A stretch of 33,941 nt of DNA from Terriglobia bacterium (GCA_020073325.1 JAIQFJ010000013.1:1-33941), one strand, 5' to 3'; shown: positions 7,738 to 16,473, numbered from the stretch's first letter. The notes: generated from the letters alone by a model not told the origin. Numbers and translations: made by a program.

Positions 7738-9372
7738 CTAATCCTGCGGCAGGGTCCCGCTCAGGAACCGCGTGACCGGCGCTTGTGCGCTTGCGCGGCG
7801 ATTTCCCGGAGCCACCGGCGTCGCGCGTACGATGCGGAACGCCACGGCGTCGCCCGGCTTCAGTGTCGATTGAATTTTGCGGATATCGTCCACCGAACTC
7901 ACCGCCGTGCGGTTGATCCCGATGATGATGTCGCGCTCCTGCATGCCGATCTCTTCGGCAAACGACCCCGGTTCGACGCGCGTCACTGTGACGCCGTGCT
8001 TGTCTGGAGTCAGTTGGCGTTCTTCCTCGCTCGCCGGACGCGGGTAGATGCCGAACTTCACCTGCGTCGGGCTCTCCGGCTTGACCGAAGTCTCCGAAGG
8101 AACCTGCTGCGGGCCGACGCGATCCGCCCAGATCTGGGCCCGATCGGCGATCGTCACCTTGAAGTCCATCTTCTTGCCATCGCGATCCGCGTTCAACGTG
8201 ATGGGTGTTCCCACCGGCGTATCGGCCACACGAGCGATCAGGTCGTCGCCGTCTTTGATCTGCTGGCCGTTCAGGCCGAGGATGATGTCGTCCACCTTGA
8301 CGCCGGCCTTATCTGCCGGGCCGCCCTGCTTCACTTCGCCGACGATCACGCCGTGATCGAAGCCCATCGCCTTGATCAGCGTATCGGCCTTGGGGTCGCG
8401 CGGCCAGGTCACGCCGATCGATCCGCGCGTGACTTTTCCGTCCTTAATAAGGTCGTTGTAGACGCGCACCACCATGTTCATGGGCAGCGCGAAGCCGACG
8501 CCCTGCGACCCGCCGTTGTTGGTCGCGATCATCGTGTTGACGCCGATCACGTCGCCCTTGATGTTCAGCAGCGGACCGCCGCTGTTGCCGGGATTGATCG
8601 CCGCGTCGGTCTGAATGAATTTCTGAAATTGTCCCGGCCCGATGTTGCCCCGTCCGGTGGCGCTGATGATGCCCGCGGTGACGGTCGCTTCGAGGCCGAA
8701 GGGAGATCCGATCGCCACGGCCCAATCGCCTACCTGCACGCCGTCGGAATTGGCGATGCTCACCGGCGTCAGCGGCCGCTTGGCGTCGATCTTCAGCACC
8801 GCGATGTCGGTCTCGTTATCCATGCCGACCACGCGCGCGCGATATTCGGTGCTGTCGCCGTGCATCTTGACGAAAATGTGATCCACCGGGTTGCCCTGGC
8901 CGTCGGAGACCACGTGATGATTCGTGATGATGTAGCCGTTCTTGTCGACGATGAAGCCGGTGCCGGACTGTTCGCGCTTGAACGCCTGCGGGGGCGCATC
9001 CTGACCGCCGCCGGTGCCCGGTCCGCGATTGCCGAAGAAGCGCCGGAACAGATCCTGGCTCTGATCGTCGCCCTGGTCGTCGTCCTGATCCTGTCCGCGG
9101 CGGTGCACGCGCGCGTCGGCTTTGGGAGTGTAGTCGGCCGTAATGTTGACGACGCTCGGGTCCAGCTTCCGCGCGAGTTTGGTGAACTCGTTGCCCACTT
9201 CCTGCGCGTGCGGAATCACCAGCGGGGTCGCATCGGGCGCGTTCTGCTGATCGCGCGCGGCCTTGACGCCGGTATTCACCAGCGTGCCGATCAGGATTCC
9301 CACGGATAGAGTAATCAGGAGCAAAGTGGTGGACAGGAGTTTCTGTTGGCGCACTTTATCGAACAGCTTCAT
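7738..9372 (-). CDS. htrA: HtrA/DegP (Do family) periplasmic serine protease
   Basis: A 544-residue periplasmic protease/chaperone that degrades or refolds damaged envelope proteins. Residues 11-32 form an N-terminal membrane anchor or uncleaved signal. The catalytic triad is intact: His153 in ITNHHVV, Asp189 in NETDIAVLKI and Ser264 in NPGNSGGPL. Residues 85-130 form an Asp/Gln/Gly-rich linker equivalent to the LA-loop region. Two PDZ domains follow at about 310-405 and 440-530 (DKAGVKVDDIILGLNG and EEIGMQERDIIIGINR). The ATG at 9372 is preceded by GAGG at about 12 nt and by a TATAAT promoter box. As a quality-control protease it works in the same compartment as BamA and the Skp-like chaperone. 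Confidence 0.96.
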   Translation of the reverse strand: MKLFDKVRQQKLLSTTLLLITLSVGILIGTLVNTGVKAARDQQNAPDATPLVIPHAQEVGNEFTKLARKLDPSVVNITADYTPKADARVHRRGQDQDDDQGDDQSQDLFRRFFGNRGPGTGGGQDAPPQAFKREQSGTGFIVDKNGYIITNHHVVSDGQGNPVDHIFVKMHGDSTEYRARVVGMDNETDIAVLKIDAKRPLTPVSIANSDGVQVGDWAVAIGSPFGLEATVTAGIISATGRGNIGPGQFQKFIQTDAAINPGNSGGPLLNIKGDVIGVNTMIATNNGGSQGVGFALPMNMVVRVYNDLIKDGKVTRGSIGVTWPRDPKADTLIKAMGFDHGVIVGEVKQGGPADKAGVKVDDIILGLNGQQIKDGDDLIARVADTPVGTPITLNADRDGKKMDFKVTIADRAQIWADRVGPQQVPSETSVKPESPTQVKFGIYPRPASEEERQLTPDKHGVTVTRVEPGSFAEEIGMQERDIIIGINRTAVSSVDDIRKIQSTLKPGDAVAFRIVRATPVAPGNRRASAQAPVTRFLSGTLPQD

Positions 9373-9395
9373 AGAATTTCGATACCTCTTCAGAG

Positions 9396-9412
9396 GACGG
9401 GAATCCCCCGTC
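9396..9412. other. Small hairpin in the htrA 5' leader
   Basis: GACGGG at 9396-9401 and CCCGTC at 9407-9412 form a 6-bp stem with a 5-nt loop, just downstream of the predicted htrA transcription start. It would fold at the very 5' end of the mRNA and might stabilise it. Confidence 0.35.
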
Positions 9413-9414
9413 TC

Positions 9415-9420
9415 ATTATA
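9415..9420 (-). promoter_or_regulatory. Candidate -10 box (TATAAT) of htrA
   Basis: A perfect TATAAT on the minus strand, placing transcription start near 9408 and giving a leader of roughly 36 nt. No convincing -35 hexamer was seen 16-18 nt upstream, nor an extended -10 (TGn). Confidence 0.5.
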
Positions 9421-9470
9421 GTAATCCCGTCAGATGGATGCTTTCGCGTCCGAACGGGTTACAAATGGAT

Positions 9471-9591
9471 GTGGGGCCGCTTGTAAAAGCGGCAAGCCGG
9501 TCGCAAGACCGGCTGAGATTTTTTGCCTGACTGGAGAAATCGACACCAGCCGGTCGTGCGACCGGCTCGCCGCTTTCGTAAGCGGCCCCAC
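9471..9591. repeat. Four-hairpin inverted-repeat element, copy 2
   Basis: Two 44-nt arms (9471-9514 and 9548-9591) are inverted copies matching at 39 of 44 positions. Outer hairpins have stem GCCGCTT/AAGCGGC (9476-9493, 9569-9586). Inner hairpins have stem AGCCGGTC/GACCGGCT (9495-9514, 9548-9567), identical to copy 1; one inner loop is GCAA. The outer stem differs from copy 1 yet is conserved between the two arms. The 33-nt centre ends GACACC before the inner hairpin, close to GAGACC/AGACC in copy 1. It lies between the M20 peptidase 3' end and the htrA promoter. Confidence 0.9.
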
Positions 9592-9604
9592 AACAGACCA
9601 GCAG

Positions 9605-10819
9605 TCAGCAGTCTTTCAGCAGCAGGCACAGCGCCAGCAGGATTCGTCGCAGCCCCAATTCCCGCCCATCCGGCTGGAACCACTCCGACGGCGAATGCGC
9701 GCCGCCGCCTGACCCGCCCGCGCCGATCGACACGGCGGCCATCCCGAGCGACAACGGAATATTCGCGTCCGTCGAGGAGCAATCCAGATAACTGCGGATT
9801 CCCAAATGCGTGTCGACCGCCTTTAAACTCTCGATGATCGGAGCCCCGGGCCGCAATCCGCCGCCGGGACGCGACCCGATCTCGCGCAGCCTGCCCATGA
9901 CGCGTCCGCCCGAGCCGCGCTGATTTTCGATTTCGATGGCGCGCTCGGTCGCCGAGCCCAGCAGTGCCGCCATTCTTTCGATCCGCTCCGGATCTTCCGA
10001 GCGCAGGTCGACTTTCGCGCGCGCTTCGCTCGGAATTGAATTGATGCTCGAACCGCCTTCGATCACGCCAAAATTGAAAGACGATCGCGGCGCGCCTTGA
10101 ATATTCCGCGGCGTTTCGTCGGTGAACAGCGTGATGGCGCGGCCCAGCGCGTGGACCGGATTGGGGATGCCGTAATCGCTCCAGCTATGGCCGCCCGGGC
10201 CGGTAACGGTGATGTCGAAGCGGCGGCTCGCCAGCGCCTGGCAGGTGATGTGATCCGTGCTCGGACCGTCGAGCACCAGAAATGCCCGCGCCTTCGTGCC
10301 ATTGCCGGGACGGCACAGATAGCGCATCCCGCTGAGATTGCCTTCGCCCTCTTCGCCGACATTCGCCACCAGCATCGGACTCGCGGTCAGATCGTCGATG
10401 GGCGGTCCCGCATTCCAGGCGGCGGCGATGGCCAGCAGCGCGGCGAGTCCCGCGCCATTGTCGGAAACGCCGGGACCGAGCAGGCGGCCGTCGGGGGCGA
10501 CTCGAATCTCGTCTTCCGATCGCGGCGCCAGCACCGTGTCGAGATGCGCCGTGACCGCGACCAGGGCCGCTTCGCGCCGTCCGGGCAGAGTGGCGATGAC
10601 GTTTCCGGCGCGGTCCAGTTTCGCTTCCCAGCCGAGCGAACGGAAGCGGTCCGCCATCCATTCGGCGCGCTTCTGTTCGAAAAACGTGGGAGCCGCGACG
10701 CGGCACAGCTTCAGATGCTGTTCATTGATCCAGGCGCGTTCCCGCCGGAACCACTCGAGAGCCGAACGAACAGCGGGAGCGGCGGCAAGTTCGGCGACGG
10801 ATGGAACGGCGAGCGCCAT
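9605..10819 (-). CDS. M20-family metallopeptidase
   Basis: A 404-residue zinc peptidase of the M20/PepT-like group, which cleaves small peptides or N-acyl amino acids. Metal and catalytic signatures are in order: VTAHLDTV (His ligand and catalytic Asp), GVSDNGAGLA (bridging Asp), NVGEEGEGNL (catalytic Glu and ligand Glu), and the final His ligand in GAHSPSEWF. The dimerisation domain lies between, with the typical GPGGHSW motif. No signal peptide is evident, so it is probably cytoplasmic. The ATG at 10819 has AGGAG about 4 nt upstream. The EVE-domain gene ends 54 nt upstream on the same strand. Substrate cannot be assigned. Confidence 0.9.
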   Translation of the reverse strand: MALAVPSVAELAAAPAVRSALEWFRRERAWINEQHLKLCRVAAPTFFEQKRAEWMADRFRSLGWEAKLDRAGNVIATLPGRREAALVAVTAHLDTVLAPRSEDEIRVAPDGRLLGPGVSDNGAGLAALLAIAAAWNAGPPIDDLTASPMLVANVGEEGEGNLSGMRYLCRPGNGTKARAFLVLDGPSTDHITCQALASRRFDITVTGPGGHSWSDYGIPNPVHALGRAITLFTDETPRNIQGAPRSSFNFGVIEGGSSINSIPSEARAKVDLRSEDPERIERMAALLGSATERAIEIENQRGSGGRVMGRLREIGSRPGGGLRPGAPIIESLKAVDTHLGIRSYLDCSSTDANIPLSLGMAAVSIGAGGSGGGAHSPSEWFQPDGRELGLRRILLALCLLLKDC

Positions 10820-10873
10820 CGAACTCCTAGAATACCGCGCGGCGCCGAATTTCCCGAACCGGCCGCCTGAGGA

Positions 10874-11284
10874 TTAAATTTTCGCCTTCGGATATCGCTT
10901 CCGCATCCACTCGACGAATTTTTCAGGGGCCGCCATCGTCGACAGGCGCGACTGGCGCACCAGCGCCCAGTCCTCGAACTTTTTCGACGCCTTGATCTCG
11001 GCCAGGGTCGTAGGAGGCTCCAGCCGTTCTAGGAACTCGAAGTCGGCGACGGCCGATTTCGGATTTTTCGGATCGGGACGCCCCGCACCGCGTACTAGAG
11101 CCAGACCGACCACGCCCGACTGGCCCATGCTGTGGTAGATGAAGACCCGGTCGCCCGGCTGCATCTCCTTGATGGCACGGACGGCTTGAGGATTGGTGAC
11201 GCCGTCCCAGACGGTCTTATGTTCGCGTTGCAAATCGTCGATGGAATAGGTGTCAGGATCCGTTTTCGCCAGGAAGTAGCTCAT
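10874..11284 (-). CDS. EVE-domain (PUA-like fold) protein
   Basis: A 136-residue single-domain protein. It has the EVE signatures: YFLAKTDPDTYSIDDL at the N-terminus, WDGVTNPQAVRAIKEMQPGD in the middle and VFIYHSMGQSGVVGLALV after it. EVE domains share the PUA-like fold that recognises modified bases in DNA or RNA. Stand-alone bacterial EVE proteins are structurally known but mostly of unproven role. AGGA lies about 9 nt before the ATG. Nothing nearby points to a restriction or defence system, so the ligand remains unknown. Confidence 0.9.
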   Translation of the reverse strand: MSYFLAKTDPDTYSIDDLQREHKTVWDGVTNPQAVRAIKEMQPGDRVFIYHSMGQSGVVGLALVRGAGRPDPKNPKSAVADFEFLERLEPPTTLAEIKASKKFEDWALVRQSRLSTMAAPEKFVEWMRKRYPKAKI

Positions 11285-11387
11285 AAAAATAGTCCTGCGT
11301 CCCGGTACCTAGGTTACTGGACGCATCCGCTGGAATCTTGTTTTATCGATCATAGCAGTGCAGGTGCTCGTGTAGCGTCGTAACGTG

Positions 11388-11393
11388 TACAAT
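11388..11393 (+). promoter_or_regulatory. Candidate -10 box (TACAAT) of the polysaccharide export genes
   Basis: TACAAT lies 7 nt before the perfect palindrome at 11400-11419, so transcription would begin at its edge. The region 17 nt upstream has no clear -35 match. Confidence 0.35.
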
Positions 11394-11399
11394 GAATCA

Positions 11400-11419
11400 T
11401 TTGCCGGTTTACCGGCAAA
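11400..11419. promoter_or_regulatory. Perfect 9-bp inverted repeat upstream of the export operon
   Basis: TTTGCCGGT and ACCGGCAAA are exact inverted copies separated by 2 nt, ending 5 nt before the GGAGG ribosome binding site of the Wza-like gene. It may be an operator for a dimeric regulator or a hairpin at the 5' end of the mRNA; the very short spacer favours a protein-binding site. Confidence 0.5.
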
Positions 11420-11437
11420 AGTTTGGAGGTTCCTGAC

Positions 11438-12109
11438 GTGCTTCGCCCCGTAGAGGTTTGCCGGGTTTCATCGGTACTGTCCGCGCTGATTTTGGCCAGC
11501 GGTCTGGTGTTGGGACAAGGCGCCAAACCCGCCAACCCTTCCACTCCTGCCCCGAATGTCGCCGGATCGACCGAAGCCGTGAAGGTGCCGTCCACCGTGT
11601 CGGCCGATACCGTGGGGCTTCCGATCGATCCCAAGATCTATGTGATCGGGCCGGAGGACATTCTACGCATTTCGGTCTGGCGGGAAAACGATCTTTCGGG
11701 AATCAAGGGCGTGCGTCCGGACGGAAAAATCACCATGCCGCTGATCGGCGACCTGCAGGCGAGCGGGCTGACGCCGGAACGTCTGACGGCGCAGTTGAAG
11801 CAGGCGCTTTCCGAGTTCGTCAAACAGCCTGAGATCACAGTCGAGATCATTCAGGTCAACAGCAAGAATTATTCGATTACGGGCGGCGTAAACCGGCCCG
11901 GGCGGTACCCGCTGGTGATCACCAAGACGGTCTTTGAAGCGGTGAACGACGCCGGCGGATTCCGCGAGTTCGCCAATGAAAAAGACATTGTCATTTTGCG
12001 CAAGGATGGCACGCGCCTGCACTTCAACTACAGAGAGTTCGTCAAGGGAAAGCACGCGGACAAGAATATCGTGCTGGAAAACGGCGACACCATTCTCGTT
12101 AAGGAATAA
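11438..12109 (+). CDS. Polysaccharide export protein (Wza-like)
   Basis: A 223-residue secreted protein. The start is the GTG at 11438, 8 nt after GGAGG (11425-11429); an in-frame TTG at 11423 would overlap that site. A signal peptide is followed by the polysaccharide-export domain at about residues 65-145 (YVIGPEDILRISVW, VRPDGKITMPLIGDL) and one SLBB-type domain (SITGGVNRPGRYPL, LENGDTILVKE). In capsule systems this family forms the outer-membrane or periplasmic channel for the polymer. It lacks the lipobox cysteine of E. coli Wza and is shorter, having a single SLBB. It heads a three-gene operon with the Wzz-like and kinase genes. Confidence 0.92.
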   Translation: MLRPVEVCRVSSVLSALILASGLVLGQGAKPANPSTPAPNVAGSTEAVKVPSTVSADTVGLPIDPKIYVIGPEDILRISVWRENDLSGIKGVRPDGKITMPLIGDLQASGLTPERLTAQLKQALSEFVKQPEITVEIIQVNSKNYSITGGVNRPGRYPLVITKTVFEAVNDAGGFREFANEKDIVILRKDGTRLHFNYREFVKGKHADKNIVLENGDTILVKE

Positions 12110-12124
12110 TCGGAGGATTTTCGA

Positions 12125-13780
12125 ATGCAGCCCACCGAAGGTTTTAGCGTCCCGCGCCGCGCCCTCGACGTCGAGGATTATATCGACATCGTTCGCCGGC
12201 ATAAGGGTTGGATATTCGGTCCGTTTCTGATCAGCGTGGTATTGAGCGTGGTCGGCGTCTACCTGTGGCCGGATACCTACGTTTCGCAGGCGCTGGTGAA
12301 GGTCACGCCGCAGCAGATTCCGGAGACGATGGTGCAGGCGTCGATCAACCAGGCGATGTTCGACCGCATCAGCTCCATGCAACAGGTCATTCTGAGCCGC
12401 GGCAACCTGACGACGATCATCAACAATTTCGGGTTGTACCAGCGCGAGCGCGCGCGCATGCCGATCGAGGACGTGATCGAGTTGATGCGCAAGAACGTCC
12501 AGATTGCGCCGGTGTCCAGCGCCAATAACACCAGCCGCACCATCCCCGCGTTCGCCGTTCAATTTTCTTATGAGGATCGCTACAAGGCCCAGCGCGTCGT
12601 TTCGGACCTGGTGGGGCGGTTCATCGACGAGAGCACGCGCAATCGCACCAACGCCACGTATCAAACCACCATGTTCATGAAGGACGAACTCGAGGCCGCG
12701 AAAAAAGAGCTGGACGCCGTGGAAAACAGGCTCTCCGAGTTCCGCACGCAGTTCAACGGGCGGCTGCCGGATCAGGCCTCCTCTAACATGAACGCGCTGC
12801 AGGCGCTGAACGTGCAGCTGACGTCGATCGATACGGCCATCAGCCGCGCCAATCAGGACAAGCTGCAGCTTGAAGGCCGCCGGCAGATCTACCGGGATCA
12901 GCTTGCCGAGTTGAACAAGACGCCTCCGCCGGAAACCTTGTCCGCGGAAAGGAAAAACGAGCGTCTGGCCGAAGCCGAGCGCGAGATTCAGGGACTGGAA
13001 GACGCGCTGCGCATTTTGCGCCAGAAATACAGCGACAGCTTCCCCGACGTGCAGACCGTCCAGGGCCGCCTGCAGGCCGCGCGCCAGAAGCGCGACGAAA
13101 TCGCCAAGGAAGACGCATCGAAGAAGCCCGATAAGGCGGCTCCGGTGGCGCGGATCGATAACCCGCAAATGGCACGCGACAAGCGCGATATGGATTCCGC
13201 CATCCGGCAGCTTGACAGCGCCATCGAGGCCAAGGAAATGGAAGTTCAGAACCTCAACAAAGAGATCAAGCGCGCCAACGAACAGATCAAGATTTACCAG
13301 TCCAGGATCGAGGCGGTTCCGATGGGGGAAAAGCAATATTCGGAGCTGATGCGCGACCGCGATATCGCGAAGCAACATTACGTCGACCTGGAGCTGAAGC
13401 TGGAAAAAGCCGACATCGCCCAGGAAATGGAAGCCCGCAAGCAGGGCGAACTGCTGGAGCTGCTGGATCCGGCTTCGCTGCCGGTGACGCCTACCGAGCC
13501 CAAGCGCCCGATCATCATTTCGATCGGCGCGGGGATCGGCATTCTGCTGGGCGTCGTGATCGCGGGCGCGCGGGAGATGAAGGATACATCGCTCAAGAAC
13601 CTGAAAGACGTCCGCGCCTATACGCAGATGGCGATTCTGGGCAGCGTGCCGCTGCTCGAAAACGACTTTGTCGTGCGGCGGCGGAAGCGGCTGGCATGGC
13701 TCGGCTGGACCACGGCTTGTCTGGCCGCGGTGGTGATCATGGCGGGATCGGTCGTGTACTATTACACGACGAAAGTCTGA
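12125..13780 (+). CDS. Chain-length determinant/GumC-like polysaccharide co-polymerase
   Basis: A 551-residue inner-membrane protein. Its N-terminus (LDVEDYIDIVRRHKGWIF) leads into a first membrane segment at about 29-47, the Wzz signature. A large periplasmic region follows with long coiled coils (about 185-445; repeated EAEREIQGLEDALRILRQK-type heptads). It returns through a membrane segment at about 460-480, and has a third hydrophobic segment at about 523-549. The Pro-rich motif before the second segment (TPTEPKRPIII) is typical of the family. It controls polymer length and links the cytoplasmic kinase to the export channel. GGAGG lies 7 nt before the ATG; the gap to the Wza-like gene is 15 nt. 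Confidence 0.93.
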   Translation: MQPTEGFSVPRRALDVEDYIDIVRRHKGWIFGPFLISVVLSVVGVYLWPDTYVSQALVKVTPQQIPETMVQASINQAMFDRISSMQQVILSRGNLTTIINNFGLYQRERARMPIEDVIELMRKNVQIAPVSSANNTSRTIPAFAVQFSYEDRYKAQRVVSDLVGRFIDESTRNRTNATYQTTMFMKDELEAAKKELDAVENRLSEFRTQFNGRLPDQASSNMNALQALNVQLTSIDTAISRANQDKLQLEGRRQIYRDQLAELNKTPPPETLSAERKNERLAEAEREIQGLEDALRILRQKYSDSFPDVQTVQGRLQAARQKRDEIAKEDASKKPDKAAPVARIDNPQMARDKRDMDSAIRQLDSAIEAKEMEVQNLNKEIKRANEQIKIYQSRIEAVPMGEKQYSELMRDRDIAKQHYVDLELKLEKADIAQEMEARKQGELLELLDPASLPVTPTEPKRPIIISIGAGIGILLGVVIAGAREMKDTSLKNLKDVRAYTQMAILGSVPLLENDFVVRRRKRLAWLGWTTACLAAVVIMAGSVVYYYTTKV

Positions 13781-13799
13781 CGGGCGATCGGGGGAATAG

Positions 13800-14753
13800 A
13801 TGAGTCGAGTACACGAAGCTTTGCGCCGCGCCGAACAGGCCGGCTTATTGAACACCCAGGCGCCGCGCGCGCAGGGCGAGCCGAAGGCGGCGGCGGGAAC
13901 GATGGTGGCGGAACCCGGTCCGGGCCCCAATCTGGCGGGGTTGCTCGAAAAGGTGAAGGAGATCCCGTTCCGCGCGGCCTCGGATTCGCTGCTGATCGAC
14001 GTTACCCGTCCGCATGAAGCTCCCATGGAGGAGTTTCGCGCGCTGCGTACGCGGCTGAACCATATGAAGAGCCTGCAGCCGATGCACAACCTGGTGGTGA
14101 CCAGCGCGTCGCCGGCGGAAGGAAAGTCGCTCTCGGCGGCGAACCTCGCGCTGGCCGAAGCGCACCTGGCCGGCAACGTGACCCTGCTGGCGGACTTCGA
14201 TTTCCGCCGTCCGATCGTCCACACGCTGTTCCAGACCGACCGCAGCCCCGGGATCACCGATTATTTGCTGGGCAAAGTGGAGCTGCATGAGGCCATCCGC
14301 AGAATCGGCGGAACGAACCTCTACATCATGCCCGCGGGCGAGGCGGTGATCAATCCGCTGGAGCTGTTGAACCTGCGCGAGGTCAAGCTGCTGCTCGACC
14401 GGCTGCCGTCGCTGTTCAGCTGGGTGATTCTCGACAGCCCGCCGCTGCTGTTCGCCGCCGACGCGAACCTGCTTTCGACGTTGTGCCATGGGACGCTGCT
14501 GGTGGTCCGCATCGGGCACACGACCATCGATTCGGTGACGCGCGCGATGCAGTCGCTGTGTAACAACAACGTGCTCGGCATCGTGGTGAACGGAGCGCGC
14601 CGCGGAGAGCTGTACAGCAAGTACACCTACTACCACTCGTATTACACGCCGAAGGACGACGTCCGCAGCGAAGAGGCCGACGAATTCGCGCCGCCCGAGG
14701 AGGAGAAGGCGGTTCCGGTCGCCTCGGAATCCGAAGAGCATCCGCAGAACTAA
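13800..14753 (+). CDS. CpsD/Wzc-type bacterial tyrosine kinase
   Basis: A 317-residue cytoplasmic kinase that works with the adjacent co-polymerase. It starts MSRVHEALRRAE, common in exopolysaccharide kinases of this type. The Walker A is SASPAEGKSLSAANLA (GKS then Leu instead of the usual Thr). The Walker A' is LLADFDFRRP and the Walker B is WVILDSPPLLF. The Tyr cluster YSKYTYYHSYYTP near residue 280 is the probable autophosphorylation site, but it is followed by an acidic tail of about 35 residues rather than lying at the very end. Cycles of phosphorylation usually control polymer export. GGGG lies 5 nt before the ATG. No glycosyltransferase or polymerase genes follow. Confidence 0.92.
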   Translation: MSRVHEALRRAEQAGLLNTQAPRAQGEPKAAAGTMVAEPGPGPNLAGLLEKVKEIPFRAASDSLLIDVTRPHEAPMEEFRALRTRLNHMKSLQPMHNLVVTSASPAEGKSLSAANLALAEAHLAGNVTLLADFDFRRPIVHTLFQTDRSPGITDYLLGKVELHEAIRRIGGTNLYIMPAGEAVINPLELLNLREVKLLLDRLPSLFSWVILDSPPLLFAADANLLSTLCHGTLLVVRIGHTTIDSVTRAMQSLCNNNVLGIVVNGARRGELYSKYTYYHSYYTPKDDVRSEEADEFAPPEEEKAVPVASESEEHPQN

Positions 14754-14815
14754 GCCGGGCAGGACAGTCGGATCGGGCGAAAAACGCGTACGGGCGAATC
14801 TGATATGCTGATTTC

Positions 14816-15361
14816 TTGCGTACTCTGATTGTTGCTTTCTCGGTGGCCCTGTTTGCCGGCCGGGGGATCGGCGCGCAAGATCCTTCGACTGCAAAGAAGC
14901 CGTCGTCTTCCTCTAAACGTAAGACAAGCAAGAAGAAATCCACGGCGAAGAAGCCGGCTTCCTCGGCCTCCCATCTCTCGCAAGCCGGCAAGACGGCTCC
15001 CAAATCCACTCCCAAGCCGCAATCGAAGACCGCAGCCGCTTCGCAGACGGCGCACCGGCGTGCGCCCTCGAAAACGACCAAACGAACCCAGGCTACCTCC
15101 ACGGCTCGCCGCTCGACGCAGCAGCAGCCGACTCCGGAGCGCTACAAGGAAATTCAGCAGGCTCTTGCGGAAAAGGGTTACTTCAACGGCCCTGTCGACG
15201 GGCAATGGGGACCGGAATCGGTGGACGCGCTGAAGCGTTTTCAGCGCGAGCAGAACATCACCGACGACGGCAAGATCGGGTCGCTGTCGTTAATCGCGCT
15301 CGGCCTGGGGCCAAAACGAACCCAGACCGTGGAAGCAACGCCGGAGAAAGTTCAACAATGA
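14816..15361 (+). CDS. Secreted peptidoglycan-binding (PG_binding_1) protein
   Basis: A 181-residue exported protein: signal peptide (residues 1-20, ending GIGAQ), a long Lys/Ser/Thr/Ala-rich basic linker (about 21-105), and one PG_binding_1 domain (about 106-165) with the repeat-like core [20 protein letters not shown] and [18 protein letters not shown]. The domain binds cell-wall peptide; no catalytic domain is present, so it may be an anchor or a structural wall protein. The start is TTG at 14816; no Shine-Dalgarno is visible, but TATGCT ends 6 nt before it. The stop overlaps the ald start as ATGA. Confidence 0.85.
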   Translation: MRTLIVAFSVALFAGRGIGAQDPSTAKKPSSSSKRKTSKKKSTAKKPASSASHLSQAGKTAPKSTPKPQSKTAAASQTAHRRAPSKTTKRTQATSTARRSTQQQPTPERYKEIQQALAEKGYFNGPVDGQWGPESVDALKRFQREQNITDDGKIGSLSLIALGLGPKRTQTVEATPEKVQQ

Positions 15362-16470
15362 TCATCGGAGTACCCAAGGAAGTTAAGGACCATGAAGCTC
15401 GCGTGGGCCTGCTGCCCAGCGGAGCAAAGGCGCTGAAGGAAGCCGGCCACAAAGTCCTCGCACAGGCGGGCGCGGGCCTTGGCAGTTCCATCACCGACGA
15501 AGAGTATCGCGGAGCGGGCGCGGAAATCGTCCCCACCGCAGGCGACCTGTGGTCGAAAAGCGACCTGGTCGTGAAAGTCAAAGAGCCGCAGCCCTCCGAA
15601 TACGGGTTCCTGCGTCCCAACCTGCTGCTGTTCACCTATCTGCACCTGGCGCCGCTTCCGGAACTGACCGATAAACTGCTGGAAGCGAAGGTGGCGGGCG
15701 TGGCTTATGAGACCATCCGTGAATCCGACGGATCGCTGCCGCTGCTGACGCCGATGAGCGAGGTCGCGGGCAGGCTGGCGACGCAAGTGGGCGCGCAATA
15801 TCTGGAAGCTCCCAACGGGGGCCGTGGAATCATGCTCGGCGGCGTGCCGGGCGTGGCTCCGGCGAACGTGGTGATCATCGGCGGAGGCATCGTCGGGCAC
15901 CATGCGGCGAAAATCGCGGTGGGCATGGGCGCGCACGTGACGATCATCGACCGCAACCTGAACCGGCTGCGCGAGCTGGACGATATTTATGCCAGCTCAG
16001 TGGTCACGCTGGCGTCGAACGAATATACGATCCGCGAATCGCTGCGGCACGCGGACCTGGTGGTCGGCGCGGTGTTGATCCCGGGTGCGTCGGCTCCGAA
16101 ACTGGTCCGCCGCGACATGCTGGCCGGGATGAAGAAGGGCGCGGTGATGGTCGACGTCGCGATCGATCAGGGCGGATGCTTCGAAACATCTCACGCGACG
16201 ACGCATACCGATCCGGTGTATTTCGTCGACGGCGTGCTGCATTATTGCGTCTCGAACATGCCGGCGGCGGTGCCGCACACTTCGACATTCGCGCTGAACA
16301 ATGCGACGTTCCCGTACTTGATGGAACTGGCGAATCGTGGGCTCGAAGGGGCTTGTGAGAAGAGTCCGGCCCTGTGTGAGGGCGTGAACACGTACAAGGG
16401 ACAGGTCACGTATCCCGCAGTGGCGGAGAGCCAAGGGAAAAAGTGGAAGTCCCTGAGCGCGGTCGTCTAA
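15358..16470 (+). CDS. ald: Alanine dehydrogenase
   Basis: A 370-residue NAD-dependent enzyme converting L-alanine to pyruvate and ammonia, reversibly. Length and key residues match the family: Arg15 (EARVGLLP), Lys75 ([12 protein letters not shown]), His96 (FTYLHLAPL) and Asp270 ([10 protein letters not shown]). The dinucleotide-binding [13 protein letters not shown] is at about 175-187. The ATG at 15358 shares 4 nt (ATGA) with the stop of the peptidoglycan-binding gene; the reading frame is open upstream but that part overlaps the other gene. The two may be co-translated. It converges with the TIGR03435 gene with only 3 nt between them. Released ammonia links it to the nitrogen genes at the right end only loosely. 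Confidence 0.97.
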   Translation: MIIGVPKEVKDHEARVGLLPSGAKALKEAGHKVLAQAGAGLGSSITDEEYRGAGAEIVPTAGDLWSKSDLVVKVKEPQPSEYGFLRPNLLLFTYLHLAPLPELTDKLLEAKVAGVAYETIRESDGSLPLLTPMSEVAGRLATQVGAQYLEAPNGGRGIMLGGVPGVAPANVVIIGGGIVGHHAAKIAVGMGAHVTIIDRNLNRLRELDDIYASSVVTLASNEYTIRESLRHADLVVGAVLIPGASAPKLVRRDMLAGMKKGAVMVDVAIDQGGCFETSHATTHTDPVYFVDGVLHYCVSNMPAAVPHTSTFALNNATFPYLMELANRGLEGACEKSPALCEGVNTYKGQVTYPAVAESQGKKWKSLSAVV

Positions 16471-16473
16471 GGC

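Noticed and set aside
7427-7775. Short open frames within the four-hairpin repeat between fabF and htrA
   Set aside because: They read through the inverted repeat (MPASRS, CDRL, MSAGP pieces on both strands), so they are repeat artefacts.
11663-14257. An 864-codon minus-strand frame antisense to the polysaccharide export genes
   Set aside because: It is rich in Arg/His/Gln as expected for an antisense shadow; the plus-strand frames have clear domains.
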